DNA of 64,000 nt from Beaufortia kweichowensis (GCA_019155185.1 CM032815.1:2055001-2119000); one strand, 5' to 3'; counted from the first letter of the stretch, positions 1 through 36,857 are shown. Notes: generated by a model from the letters alone, not told the origin. Program-made: numbers and translations.

Positions 1-310
1 GGGATCACTGGAAAGGTATTGATCAACTACACAACACTGCCGTGTAAATGCCTATACTATTATTATCCAATGTACCTTCTGTGAAGAATTACAGAGTTAC
101 ATACATAAAATTATGGCCACTTTTTATTGAGAGAGCATCTTCAATATTTCACCAATAATTTCAATACCCAACCTCTATGTTTAGGTCATTAAATTAAAAT
201 GTCAAAATCAAACAATGCTCAGATTGTTGCTCAGAAAACAGGAGACAAACTAACAAAAAGCACTGGCAATGTAAACCAAACTGTGAGAACAACAAGTCAA
301 AGTTATTGTC

Positions 311-378
311 TGAGCAGCTCAACTGTTGAAGCAAAGCACTAATGACACCAAGGTCATGGATTTAATTCCTGGGTGACA
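311..378 (+). repeat. tRNA-derived SINE fragment
   Basis: GCTCAACTGTTGAAGCA resembles a Pol III box A. It is followed 20-30 bases later by a degenerate box B (CATGGATTTAATTCCTGGGT). The layout and flanks resemble the clearer SINE at 5669, but the 3' tail is missing. It is a degraded fragment within grik1 intron 3. Confidence 0.4.
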
Positions 379-798
379 CCGACACAGCAAGGGGAAATAT
401 CTAGAAATGCCTTTTGGTTTTTAAGTAAAAAACACAAGCTGAAACATGAATTCCTCATAAACCACGTTCCTATAAACGTCCTTGTATGGGAAATGTTAAT
501 CTATTTGGAGAAAGCAACAGGGGATTATTTTTGTATTCAGTGACTATTCCCCCTTATTTCAATTGGATGCAAATACATGTGCATACCAGTTACTTTTTCC
601 ACAAGAAAGTGAGATCAAATATATATATATAAAACCGTTTCATTTATAGGAATTTTAGTACAATGAGGTGGCCTGCCGTGTCACATTTAAAGGCACGGTT
701 GTGAAGTTCCCACTTCAAAAAGGCTTTCAACAAACCTTACACACTGAGCTGCCCTTCAAAAATCCCTCTGTAAAAAATTCTCCAGAACCGTCACTTAC

Positions 799-1056
799 CT
801 GTGCTGTCCTCATACACCACCGTAACAGACTTCCATTTGTAGAAAATGACTATGTCCAGAATAGCCCTGCTAATGGAGGTGTACTCAGGGTAGAGGTTAA
901 TGTAGAAATTGTCTTTATTGTCCACAGACGGGTGTTTCCAGCGGGTCTGGATGTGTGGCACCTCCAGGGCATTGCAAATGGATTGGACTGCGCTGACTGA
1001 GGAGCTATGAGCGGGACCGAAGACCGCCGCGACCCCCAGGGCCAACTGGTCACATA
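799..1056 (-). CDS. grik1: grik1 coding exon 3 (amino-terminal domain)
   Basis: This 258-base exon has a TTTTTCGCAG acceptor and a GTAAGT-like donor (GGTAAG). It encodes VCDQLALGVAAVFGPAHSS through VTVVYEDSTG, part of the bilobed periplasmic-binding-protein-like fold that drives subunit assembly. It is separated from exon 2 by only 167 bases. The next exon lies left of the window. Confidence 0.96.
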
Positions 1057-4000
1057 CTGCGAAAAAGAAAAGAGATGAGGCGGGGAAAAAGAGACATAAA
1101 ATAAAATGTGTGTTGGAGAAAAGAATAGAACAAAAAGTGTTTGATTAAATTACCATAAATAAAGGTAGATAATTAATTCAATAATCAATATTAAAGCAAT
1201 TATACGTTTTCAAAGCCTCGTACCTCTTCGCGAGGCCTCAAAACTGTCAAAGAGGTTCACTCTCTGGATGTCGTAGGTCAACGTGGTGTTTGGCATCAAG
1301 GTTCTGTTTCGGTTAATGCTAGTAACAGCAAATTTAAAGGCGAGTTCGTCCATACTCACAGGCTCGTTCTCCCGCGTCTCAAAGATGCCTCCTGTAACCA
1401 AAACATAGATACTTTTAATCAACAAGTCAATCAATAATGTAAAAACCCATTAACAATCATTGCACACTAGTACAATTAAGACTAATGCACCGGTGATGCA
1501 TAACACTAAAACCACATCCATTATATTACAAAAATAGTGCCAAGCTAAAGCTAAATCCAAACACAATCAGATACAATCTCACATTAAATACAATTCTGCA
1601 TTTGCTAGATGCTTGCAGTGCACTGAAGACATGCGGTTTTTAATAGCATGTCTGCTCTCCGCGAACCTATTCGTGACCTTGGCATTGCTATGCTGTACCG
1701 GTTGGAACACAGCTTGCAAAAGCAATGACTATTTTATGAATGCGTAATTTTAATAATTTATAAAAAGTCCAATTTAAAACATGATCAGAGCAAAGCATGC
1801 AGTGAAATATAATAGCTGCTTTCCTTGCGCTCTTGAATAATTTACTCTGCCATTGCATGATACGCCTCTAAATGTCAGTACTAAGTATGTGATGTCGGTG
1901 CTAAACAGGTTACACCAGGTTATTCACTGATTCTCATAGCATTTAAAAAATCTGAAATGGCAAATCATGCAGATTTAGCCGCTTAACCAGAAATTGGTCT
2001 AATTGGGCAACCTTTAACATGGGCAACCGTTTGATCTTTAACATGCCATTTTGAAATCGCCTCTTGCAGTGAAGCTTGTCGTCACAATTACGCAAGGTTA
2101 ATCTGGATTTAGCGGCTAACATAACACGCAAATCAGACGATCACCGCGATCAAAACCGACCGATTACCGATCATTTGTGATCAAGCTTTATATGTCAATC
2201 AATATGTGATTTTCACACAGCGGGGTGCGCCTCAACGTTGCATAAACGTTTGGACTAAGCGAGTACTTATATCTAGAATTATGCATGAGCATCTGTTACC
2301 AAACACATTGTCAACGTATTACTTGTACTGCAACAAACACCGGGGGCAACATAACATGCAAATACAATCAAGAACAGGAAAGATCCATCTGAAAGACATC
2401 CACCTGAGAGTCGGCTCTATTCATAGACCGCCAGCAAGCCGGTCACAGCAGGAAATAATGGCCCATTAATTCACCAACAAACAGCCAACCTCCAACAGTG
2501 AACGCTGACAGATTGGCTCTTTAATGAAAATACTGAATGAAGATAAGAATAATTAAACGGAAATGATAATGCGCGTGAGATGAGTCTCACAGATACAAGG
2601 TGTCGTTTTGGCTTGTTTGGGTTTACTGAGCACCGATTTGGAAAGGGAGGAACTTTCCAAAAAGTCCTGCTGTGGGCAACACACTTGATGTTCAGATAGT
2701 CCCTCGAGGAGAGGGAGAACTGAACGCGGCACACTGAGAGAAAAGAGAGGAGATTCGTTCTGTGAAAAACTGATTGCTTTTATACACAGCGAGACAGCCA
2801 GGTTGGCTCCGATCGAGGGCTAGAGATGAGAACCGAGTCTGAAGCTTTTCTAGACAAGACAGGTGCACTAACATAAATTTGATAACAGGTTTTTTTTGTG
2901 GCAAACAACCCTCTGTTCGTTTTTCGAAAAGTGCCTGGTCCACATTTTTGCTGCTTATATGACTATCTGTCTAAAGTAAACCAATACTGAAAGGTCATGT
3001 CAATTACTATTATGGAAACACTAAATCAATCCAACTTCACTTGCACCATTAAAAGTCAAGCATTGTATCTACATAGATTTAGTGTCAGCTACAAGAATGG
3101 AAAGAAAAGCAGATGAAGTGGCCTGTAAGACACTTGTTGTGTATCCGTGTCTCTCTCACAGGCACCATAATGGTTACTTGAGCATGCTTAATGCTTTATT
3201 TCTATTCATTGGAAAAAGGATCCCATGGGATTCAAAGCCTGTGCTATTCACCTCAGAGACCAGAACTTTAATGAATCTTGATGTTTATGTCATTACATGC
3301 ATTATGCCCTTGCAATAAACATCTGGTGAGACACATAAATTAGGAGACATTCCTTTACAAATGAACGACTTTAAATAATGGCTTACCTAAAGGGCTTTTT
3401 AATTAATTACTAGGGATTGCTAAGCAAAGCATTTATTGCTATTATACTTACAGTTATGGGCCATCTTGACTGTCGCCAATGAGACTAAAACTGAATACCT
3501 TAGCAACACCCTGGCAACCCCAGAATCTACATTTACACATTTAACAGTAAATCATTCTGCGTTAACAGGACAATCAAACCCTTGATTTTGATATTGCTAC
3601 AAAAGTGCCAAGCTGCAAACTTTGCACAGGCAGGTGCTAGTTTGCACAACTCAAAAATCTATAAAACTTCACAAACGGAGAAAGGGATCTCTTCAGAGGT
3701 GGTACCTTTGCCAGAACAGCTGGGTACAGTCTCAGGGGCACTTCATTTATGCAGTTCATGGAAGTTTAATGTGGAACATTTCAACCCAGACTCCAGTGGC
3801 TGACACAAATAAGGGACTACAAGGACCTTGATTGTAGCAATTGTGATGCAATGCCTGAATAACCAGAAATTATATTGCAAACATGATAAAGTGGCAATTA
3901 AACGTGCTAAGAACACAAAATAGATGCAATACATTGCATAAGCAACAGAAATATACCGTGACATGTATACAATAAGATGGTTAGAAGACACTGTTAGTCA

Positions 4001-7000
4001 GTTGTTTGTTCCCTTGACAGATTATTATAGTATTGGAAGACTGAAAGGTTTTCAAGTAACTTTTGAAAGCCTAATTAAGTGTCAAAAAATGTTGGGTTAA
4101 AATATTTGCTTTAGTTTTTGTTACCATTATAATTCTGTTCACAGGAACAGTAAGAGTGCAGAGGTTAAGCAGTTTTTAAATTTAAATTGAAGTAAATGAG
4201 CTGAATTATGTGTAATTGTCTCCGTTCCCAGACTGTGCCCCTGGATATGTCTTTTCACTTTCTAGCTCACAAAGTCTTTCTCTCTCCTCTTCAATTTATT
4301 CATTCTTACTTTTCTCAGAAACGGAGCGATAAAAAGCCTTTTTCATTCATACAGTGGTGGCTTTCCAGAGAAAAGCTAAAAGCTGTAATATATACTCTGC
4401 AAAAACATGCTTGCAATTACAGTCAATTTTGACATTTCTCAACATTTTACAAAAATTAACATCTCAAAAGAACTGTAGAGATTATGTCTACCGTTTAAGC
4501 TTTACAAAAGAAAGTTCAGCGGTATCCTTAAGTGCCTTCATTTTTTTCCACCAGTAATCGGCTCAATGAACTTTAGATAATTAAACCTCGGGACAGAAAA
4601 CGGCAGAAGATGAAAGTGAATATGATACCATATCTTCTAGCGTTTAGAGAATTAGCAGATGGTTATACTGTACAAGCATCATCGGTTGACGTAAAAACGT
4701 TTTTAGGCATTTGAAGAAGTGTACTTGGCCTCAGAGAAAAACTTTACGGTTTAGGTAGTTCATGAAAAAAGTCTGGATCATTCCAAGAGATGCTCATTTG
4801 ATCAAATCTGGTGCGGTGTATCTGACAGGTTTAATACGACATCATCCACCGACCTGTTCTCAACACTGACAGAACGTTCAGATCAAGCTCAATGATCTGT
4901 GAAGAGTAAACATCCAAATAAACCAATCGCTCAGATTTTATCCTTTTCACCAAAGGAACTGACTTCAAAACAACAAACATTTAGCAAGGGCACAACTTAG
5001 CCGATTAATTGATTGTACTCTTGAATGTTTAAAATCAATATTTATTGCTGATGCTGTGTTTCCACTTGCTTTCACTCAATGTAATTCTTCAAATTTGGCT
5101 GAGACAAATACAATCAGTCACAGCGAGTTACAGATAAACTGCTTTGTTGTCATTCATTTTATGAAACCCTTTCCATCACAAACATTCAGGGCACAATATC
5201 AATAATCACATCCTCCAGACACACGATTCCTGATTACGAGTCACGAGTACAGAACATTTTCTGACACGCACATCGACACAATGACAAACACAAACATGCA
5301 CGCTTGCAAACATACGCACAAACCTGCGACAATGTCACTGCTGAATGCTCGGGTCATCTCGAATCTCTTTCTTTCCAGCAGCCCTGTCCCTGTCTATGAT
5401 GAATGCCACTACTTCTCATAAAGACATCACAATGATTTCTGCAAACACACAGGCCAAATGCGTCCCCCTAAAAAAACCTTCTCTCTCATTCAAATTCATG
5501 AAATCTTGTTCAAACACATCCCTTCTGACAAACACAAGAAAACAACAAAGGGGACTGGAAGCCAGCATGCATACCAATGCTCTCTTAACCACGGAGAAAA
5601 CAAGGAGAGAGAGAGTGATTGGGCTTTCTCTACTGTCTGTGATCGAACTTTTTGATTTTCTTTCTAGTGTTCCTGTACCTTAACTAGATGGCACCAAGGT
5701 CGGGGGTTCGATCCCAGGGAAAACATATACTGATAATCTGACGATCATGCACCTAGAATATATTATAAGTCATTTTAGATAAAAGTGTCTGTTAAATGTC
5801 TATATATATAAGTGGCATAAAGAAAGGCAAAGTAAATATCCATTTAATAACAAATGTCATGTTTGTCCTCTATATTGCACAGATACAGACTGTTCACAAA
5901 CATAAACCGAGTCTTGGAAACCAGGTCATGATGTCATAATTCAACATATCTATACAGTTAGAAAAATTCTGCTGACGGTCAAAGTGCAGTAATATTTCAC
6001 AGTCCTGAACATACATCTGAAGCCACGAGGATCCAAATCTAAAAGGATTAATTTTCCCACATGGCCTGTGTAATACTTCCACCAGCACTGCACACTTCCT
6101 CATTTCCTCATACACACTTCCTGAGAGAATTATTTGAAATCTGCCTGAATGAGCCAATACAGCTGTAAATTCCTAGCAAAATATTCTGTAAAATTTGAAA
6201 GACTTACTAAGTAAAACAGAAAATGCATGGTGATGGTGGAGGTGTCCTGCATATCACAGTTGGACCAAAGCCCAGCATTAACCAAATTACTGTCATGCGG
6301 TCAAATGATTAGTGTCAATATAATAAATGGCATCAACAGGCACTCTAGGACACATAGACAAGTAAATAAGTTTAGCTAATTTGGTTATCTTGCAATTTTC
6401 ATTTTGATACAATCTGTAATTGCTTGTATTGAGATGTTTAGTGTACTTGCCTTTCTTTTCACTTATCTACATATCAACTATAAGTGATCGTGTTTTTATT
6501 TTACTATAGATTATAGGAAAAAAACAAAATTAATTTAAATGTAATTCTTATACTTTCACACCTCATTCTCCATTTTTTAAAACACAACAACACATGAATG
6601 TGTAAATGCAATGTTTACGCCAACATTAAGAAATGCAAGTGTTTTCGGTATCCCTCACAACAACAAAGTTGAAACCTATATAATCCAATAATTATAAATC
6701 CAATATTTAATATTAAAGACGTAACTAACATTGCTATAGCAAACTGAAATCTTGCATGATGTGTTATTCAGATGGACGTTACAAAGCATTGCATTGGAGT
6801 GATGGATGGATTCACCTGTATGAAAGCACAGTCGGGATGATGGCTCGCGTCTCCAGGCTCTTTACGGCAGACATGCAACGTCCACGTTTACGTACGTGTG
6901 CAGGGCTGCGTGTTTATCTAATAAAATGATTCATTGCTTCACCGCACATCCATTTTAAAGACGGATCACTGTGTATTCAAGAGGACGGGACATCTGTAAA

Positions 7001-8349
7001 CCTACAACATCTGATAAACCTTGACAAATGTCTCCGGTAAAGAGGCTCCACACATGCTGTGTTCTTAGCAGGTCCCCTCAAGAAAAGAATTGATAAAATA
7101 GCTGTGAAATCGATGGGGCAGTCAGGAGGTTACATTCTGGGGATAAAGCACTCATTTATTCTGCTCAATACACATGTACACATGCAGGGCATGAGCTATA
7201 GTTGGAGGAAAACATATCAATTTCTAAGAAATACTTTGATAAATCATAGAATGTTACAAATGTTGACAAACAATTTTGTTTAAGACACTGGAGAAGTTAT
7301 TACGAAAAGTAGTTAAACCACTGAATTTAATAGTTTTTTGGATCATCTTTAGGAGGCAACAACCTCCAATTTTTTCTATAGATGCTTTCACAACTTGCAC
7401 CACTCCTCCCTACAAATCTGTTTCAGTTCATCGATATTTCTGGGTTGTTGTGATAGTACCGGCCTCTTCGGGTCATCTCAATCACGTTAAGGTTAAGATT
7501 CTGCAGTTCCTTGGCAAAACACAAATCTTCGTGAAACACAGATTATTCAAGTACATAGCAACTGCAATATAAAAAAGATGTTGCTATATAAATGCAATAA
7601 ACATTTACTTTACATTTACTGAGAAAGGAATAAAGAGGAATATTTCGTTATATGTTATACAATTTATCCCACAGAAGCAATAAGCCGGGCTTTCTGTTGC
7701 AACTAAAGTCTTCTGGAGAGGAACATCAAATCAAGTCTCGGGTACGAAAGAGGATTAATGTAGGTTGTTAAAACTGCTTTGGGGATTTACTGTGATGCTA
7801 AAGTCAGACAGCAATCATCAAGCACTACTGTCATATCTGAATACTAAAGGCTTTTCTATCAGATCAAGAGAGTCAATGACAAGCTCTCAATACCAATCAC
7901 AGATGATGATGATTTAATAGGGAATGAGAAATGTGATTGCACACAAGATGAAGGGTCAACTCTTTCTCATGCTGAACAATTGAGTTTTACACTTGATTTT
8001 CTTTATAACACGACTTAGAAATCATACTGGAACAAGGCATTTTCTGATGGTTTTATAACAGGTGATGGTTTATAATAGTAACTGTAATGATAACAATTGA
8101 AATCTGCACATAGGTCAAAAAGATGCGAAAATGAAGCATTATGGTACATGAAATACGTCAATGTACATCAATGAACACGTGACTGTCAACAAACAAACGC
8201 TTAAAGTTTATAAACGTAAGAGCAACAACATAAAAACACAAAATGAGTATTAACGATTGCTTACCGATTCTTATGACTTGCTGCTCACTAAAGAAAAACT
8301 TTGACATAAGGTAAAAAAGGAAAAATAACAGTCCTTTGCGTTTCTCCAT
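799..8349 (-). CDS. grik1: grik1, GluK1 kainate receptor subunit, 5' part (exons 1-3 of the coding sequence)
   Basis: This is the start of an ionotropic glutamate receptor of the kainate class, a tetrameric ligand-gated cation channel subunit at synapses. Coding exons on the minus strand are 8265-8349, 1224-1391 and 799-1056. They join in frame (phase 1 at each junction) into about 170 residues: a signal peptide, then the first part of the extracellular amino-terminal domain. The peptides GGIFETRENEPVSMDELAFK, MPNTTLTYDIQRVNLFDSFE and SICNALEVPHIQTRWKHPSV match mammalian GRIK1 closely. GRIK2 differs at several of these positions from memory, for example NALGVPH instead of NALEVPH. Exon lengths 168 and 258 are those I expect for the family. 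The ligand-binding and membrane segments lie beyond the left edge. Teleosts can carry two grik1 paralogs; which one this is cannot be decided here. Confidence 0.95.
1224..1391 (-). CDS. grik1: grik1 coding exon 2 (amino-terminal domain)
   Basis: This 168-base exon runs from acceptor TTACAG to donor GTACGA. With the base from exon 1 it encodes GGIFETRENEPV through SFEASRR. The peptide includes the family hallmark INRNRTLMPNTTLTYD, with Asn-x-Thr sequons for N-glycosylation in the extracellular domain. Confidence 0.96.
1392..8264 (-). other. grik1 intron 1 (6.9 kb)
   Basis: No exon is supportable here; the open frames are short and unrelated to known proteins. It contains a tRNA-derived SINE (5669-5800), fragments of the GTTGCTAGG/GGTTGCCAGG-type fish repeat near 3480-3525, and AT-rich unique DNA. 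About 7760-7960 is less repetitive, carries several ATGATGATG/TTAAT motifs and could be regulatory. Confidence 0.6.
5669..5800 (+). repeat. tRNA-derived SINE
   Basis: The head has a box A-like segment (TTCCTGTACCTTAACTAGAT) and a perfect-looking box B, GGGTTCGATCCC. The 3' end, CATTTTAGATAAAAGTGTCT followed by GTTAAATG, is the TTGGATAAAAGCGTCTGCTAAATG-type tail common to many fish SINEs. It lies in grik1 intron 1. Confidence 0.7.
8265..8349 (-). CDS. grik1: grik1 coding exon 1 (start codon and signal peptide)
   Basis: ATG at 8349-8347 has G at -3 and G at +4, a good Kozak context. The exon encodes 28 residues plus one base. MEKRKG leads into a hydrophobic LLFFLFYLM core, a signal peptide, followed by QQVIRIG, which aligns with human QVLRIG at the start of the mature receptor. 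The donor is GTAAGC, leaving phase 1. A pyrimidine-rich tract ending in GCAG lies four bases upstream of the ATG, so a separate untranslated leader exon is possible. Confidence 0.9.
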
Positions 8350-8399
8350 TGCTCTGCAATCACAACAGGTAAAAACAAATAAACTTCATGTCATAAAAC

Positions 8400-8640
8400 T
8401 GGATTTAAGGAGCCGTAGCGCGTGCCACTCATCAACTTCCATCCTCTTCCCATTTCCCGCGACGATTAAACCTTCCTCGCTATAAATCCACGATGTAAAG
8501 CTGTGTTCACTGGGTACCAGGTGCGATTTCTGCCCGATATCTTCTCCTCATCCTTTCAAAGTGCGTGCGGAGCACCGCGCGCGCGCGTGCCACCATCATC
8601 CAGACGCGCGCGGGATTAAATGACAATCTGCTGCTCACTG
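8400..8640 (-). promoter_or_regulatory. grik1: probable grik1 promoter / CpG-rich leader region
   Basis: Immediately upstream of the grik1 ATG, base composition jumps from AT-rich to GC- and CpG-rich. It includes a GCGCGCGCG run near 8578-8588 and a second CpG cluster near 8604-8613. This is the usual mark of a vertebrate neuronal promoter and first exon. No convincing TATA box on the minus strand was seen, so the start site is not fixed. Confidence 0.5.
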
Positions 8641-11600
8641 TTTGCCTTTCTTCTCTTTATTTCTTCAGTGAACGCCGACTTTACGCAAATTTGCATGTTT
8701 GTTTACTTTGTTGAGCTGCCCTACAAAACTAAACCATCATTTAAGTGTCATTTTAACGCGTTCTTACCAAAGTGACCCCATAAATTAACAAACATTGAAT
8801 GAAAACCCACATACTTTGACTAATAAAAACTAAATGGTGTCATGGCAATTCCAAAAGTTCTGTTTTCAATCCTGCCAAGACCCACAATTGAATGTGTGAT
8901 GCCCGAGAAGAAAACGATTCGTTCACTTGGACCTAAAAGACTCGGTTGAATTGATTCATTTTTAGATCGCCTGATTTATGGAATCGGAGAACAAATTTGT
9001 TAGCAAAATCATTATTAACGGTGTTTAACATTCCTTTTTATTTATTACACAGTTTTTGTGATGTTTTTTTATTTTTTAAATAATACTGTTATTCTTATTG
9101 CTGGATGTTGAAACAATAAACAAAACATTTGACACAAACAACACAATATAGCCTACATAGACAAAAAAATGAAATGTGAAATACCACGCAAAGACTTCTG
9201 GGAACTTTTATATATTGTATGTGAATCGTTATATAACTGAGCCGTCCGAACGAACCGATTCAGTTCAATGTATGAACAGAACGTCCGACGTGCTTTTTGG
9301 CAAACTGTGGAAGATAACGCCACCTGTTGGACAAATCCTATAAGAAAAGCTCTTATGGTAAGTTTCAGGAAGAGAAGCTGCACAAAGATGATATTTATTT
9401 GCCTGAATTAGACACACTAGACTGTCTAACATGATGAGAATTAAATTATAAATGCAATGTGACACGTATTTAGATTAAGATTGTTTCTGTTGCTCGCTTT
9501 CTGTTCTTCGGTGAAGTAAAAATTATTTCCAACTATAAACAACTCATTTTTTACAATCCTGTAATGCATGTATGTATGCCTGATATTGCTGTGGCTGGAG
9601 GACATCTCAGCGATACTTGTTTCCCCTCCTGCCCAGTGAAAGTGGCCACGAAAGCACTGCAACAACCCAGCCGTGCATTTCAAACATGAGGCCCGCCAGC
9701 CTACAAACAGAGCCTTCTCCATGTGGAACCGAATGGAGCTCAGATCATGATCGGCATGGATGATGTTGAGTGCCATCCAGGACACGGGGATAAGGGTAGT
9801 GAGTGAAGCGAACAGGTGCAAACACACATTGCTCTAATCAGGCAGCACCTGGCACTGTCAGAACGGATGCTCTGAATGCCCACGAGCAAACCGATCCATG
9901 CAGAAGCAAAAAGAAGTAACTATGATCATAAGGCTGGATTCGAATAGGCTTTGCATGGTGATGAGCTGGCATTTTGGTTAAAAGAACATTGAGGCCATAT
10001 AATCCTTCATCCAGATCCTCATGATCCAAAGCACACGGTGACTTTCCACCTGGGTAGACCTGTGGCCAAACAAGCCAGGAAAAGAAAGACCTTTTACTCT
10101 TTGTGCAAAACATCAACCATGATTTCTTGTTGTTAAAAAGCATTTCAGCATGGTGCTATTGAAATATGGATAAGGAAAGCTAATACCGGTTATGTCTGAT
10201 AAGGGAGCAGTGCATTGTTAGTGATGTTTGTTTTAGCATTCAATGTCAGTCCCAGGGCTTATCATATAATGCACGTCCTCATCTGAATGCATTTATTAAT
10301 TTATGATTCATTATTAATAACTATTGACTATTCAGCAGGCAGCTGTAGGCAAAGGAATATAAATTGTATTTAATGCTTGGCATAAAGAAGAAACCACCAA
10401 AATGTTATATATTAAACCATGCACAATTCATGACAGATATACATGAACTGCATCATACATGAATTATGCACGATTATTTAACAAGGCAGAACATATCCTT
10501 TGGATTGTCATCCTTTGTTGACCCTGTTATTCCTATGAAAATAACTGACCTAATTTATGACCCGCCCCTAACCAAAATTGATCCTAATGCTACCCCAAAT
10601 GCAATTTTAGGGCCAACAGAGATGATGATTCAGGAAACACGTCCTACTTGGGATAAATCATGTTAAGCCATAAAGCACATCCACCACCACGAAACCATCT
10701 TACAACTGAATGCATAATAAGACAATTGCATTACTGGGAATTCCAACCTGCTGGTTAAAATGGTAAACTCTGAATAATCTTGAGCAGAAATGAGGAAGCA
10801 TGAACCTGTCATATTCAATAGATCAGCTTTAGCATTTAAATCCTCCTGCCTTCATTTTGTGCATTTCTTAGACACTTGACAGTAAGCAGCAGCACTGCGA
10901 TGAATACAATCTGGGCGAAAATGCCTTTAAAAAAATCATTTTGCAAAATTGGCACTTTTCTATAAACGTTATGTGCCATTTAGCAAATAACGTTCTTAAA
11001 TGAAATGTATATTTCATTTATGGGTTTCATGGTAGACCGCTGGTTATAGTGTTGCGTTTACTATAAACACTCTCAATGTTGCCTCATTTTCTACTGCAGA
11101 GCAAAGATTGATTTCACATCATTCTTGTACACATTTAAACTAAAAATGTCATCAAAACTAAGAATCTGAACACTTATAGACTAGTTTACTCCCCAGTAAA
11201 TAAATCAAGGATCAAATGGGACAATGAATCTCTCAAACATATTTCTTTCTGCTGTGTTTGAATGGGTTTTGTATTGTTCTATACATTTCTCACAAAAACT
11301 TGAAAGATGAAGAAAAACGAAGTGATTTCCACCAAGATTGCAACAGCTATTGATTGAAAGTGTTTGTGATGCATTAAAACACCAAGAGCAGAACACAAAA
11401 ATAAGCCACAGGAGAGAAGATGAAGAAACACCGTTACTGGCCTAGTGTTTGTGAGGTATGACTCATCGGTATCACTCATCAGTATCACTTCTGCAGGTGG
11501 AAAAATGTGAGGACATTTGCTTGTTTTATGTACAATAAATAATTTGCAAGCATAGCTGCAGAAGGAAAAGTGTGCCAACACAGTCAATGCTGCAACACCG

Positions 11601-11729
11601 CCATCTTCAGGTCAGATGTGATATGACAAGGACACTTTTCATAATACAAACAACAGCTACACACTTGTACAGACTGCAAAACACCTCTGTATATCAAAAC
11701 AAACCAATGTGTTGAAAGTCACACAAAAC
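8641..11729. other. grik1-tiam1 intergenic region
   Basis: This stretch separates the 5' end of grik1 from the 3' end of tiam1. No gene is supported. It holds a degenerate repeat rich in GATTCGTT/AACGAATC-type motifs (about 8905-9300) and a GC-richer, low-stop island on the minus strand (9441-10143, see findings). The rest is AT-rich unique sequence. The claudin and keratin-associated genes that separate GRIK1 and TIAM1 in mammals are absent. Confidence 0.6.
8905..9300. repeat. degenerate dispersed repeat with GATTCGTT motifs
   Basis: ACGATTCGTTCACTTGGACC near 8912 and GAACGAACCGATTCAGTTCA near 9249 are opposite-strand versions of a motif that recurs in many fish genomes at the ends of old DNA-transposon derivatives. 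Boundaries and target-site duplication are not resolved, so this is a tentative call. Confidence 0.3.
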
Positions 11730-12818
11730 TTTATTTAAAAACACAATGTGTGTCGTGTTGACAAAGAACAGACCACAGTGTTATTAGGATAAAACTGCAA
11801 ATATAAATTAGGAAAATTTATTTAAGGGTAATCATTATTTCCACAGTATAAACATACATGGTTTCAAAAATGCAGAGGTTGAAACGGAGTCTTTCATTTT
11901 TTTAAAATACAACAAATTTAACAGGGTTTCATGGCTAAAGTGATTGCATTTCACAAGTTATGGGCCCATCTCATGTTTAAAATATACCGTCATGGCCATC
12001 GTTCTCTTTACCAAATGTACAAAACATGAAAAAGGGTTCAAACTCTTAAAAATGTCAAATTCGTATCAAGAAAAATTGAGTATGAAATGAACAAATCTGC
12101 TACATCATTAAGAGACTGTTGCTCATCACTTTTACAATGTCTTTACACATTTAAATGTCATATCATGGGTAGTTTAAATTTCTAACCTAAAACAACTAAC
12201 CTTATTGCAGTTCTTTAAAATTCAAGTAAGAGTAAGAATGTGTGTATTTTGTGTTTGTTAACAGCATTCTTTAATACTGGATTCCTGGTTGTGACCTAAA
12301 ATCAAAAGGGAACAAAGACAGCAAGCAAGAAATTGTTGGGTTTGTAACAGCGGTGGCATTAAACAAACAAAAATGGTTTTTGTGCTAGACAAATCACCTG
12401 TGCGTAGCCATTACAAAGAAACAGCAGGATTATATCAAGTGTCAAGTCACAAATCCCTGAATAATAGGCGGGTGGGGAGGATATGAAGCACATCGAGTCA
12501 CGTTTTTACATTTAAACAAACAAAGAAATGAAAGTGTAGCTGCCTGTTGTCTGCACGTGCAAGTCAGGCACCATTTCAGTACAAAGCCTTTATAAATACA
12601 TGAGCTGTACAGTCGGCCTCTGAACGTTCTTGTGATGTCTGGACTCGAGAGCAGTTAACCTGCACAAAAAAGTAAAGTAAAAACAGTTTTTATGGTGCAC
12701 AACAGTTGTGGCTTTCAGCAGGATTGTCAGTGCATCGTGTCCACAAAAGCTTTAACTCAGTAGGTATGTAAGCTCATCTATTGCTGAAAAAACGTCTTTT
12801 CGCATGTTCCCTTTTCAC
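11730..12818 (-). other. tiam1: tiam1 3' untranslated region (inferred)
   Basis: About 1.1 kb follows the tiam1 stop codon. AATAAA poly(A) signals on the minus strand occur at 11817-11822 and 11730-11735, so the transcript probably ends near one of them. No further reading frame of note is present. The exact cleavage site is inferred. Confidence 0.5.
11817..11822 (-). terminator. tiam1: candidate poly(A) signal of tiam1
   Basis: AATAAA on the minus strand, about 1.0 kb past the stop codon. A second AATAAA at 11730-11735 is an alternative. Confidence 0.4.

Positions 12819-36857
<24,039 letters not shown>

Noticed and set aside
668..1000. 110-codon plus-strand open frame
   Set aside because: Antisense of grik1 exon 3.
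5345..5683. 112-codon open frame in grik1 intron 1
   Set aside because: No recognisable domain, runs into a SINE, and has no splice logic.
5690..5725. tRNA gene suggested by a strong box B
   Set aside because: The acceptor stem and anticodon arm do not form and a SINE tail follows; it is a retroposon.
8641..11729. Claudin-8/17-like intronless gene expected by synteny with human
   Set aside because: No frame near 220 codons and no claudin W-GLW-C-C signature on either strand.
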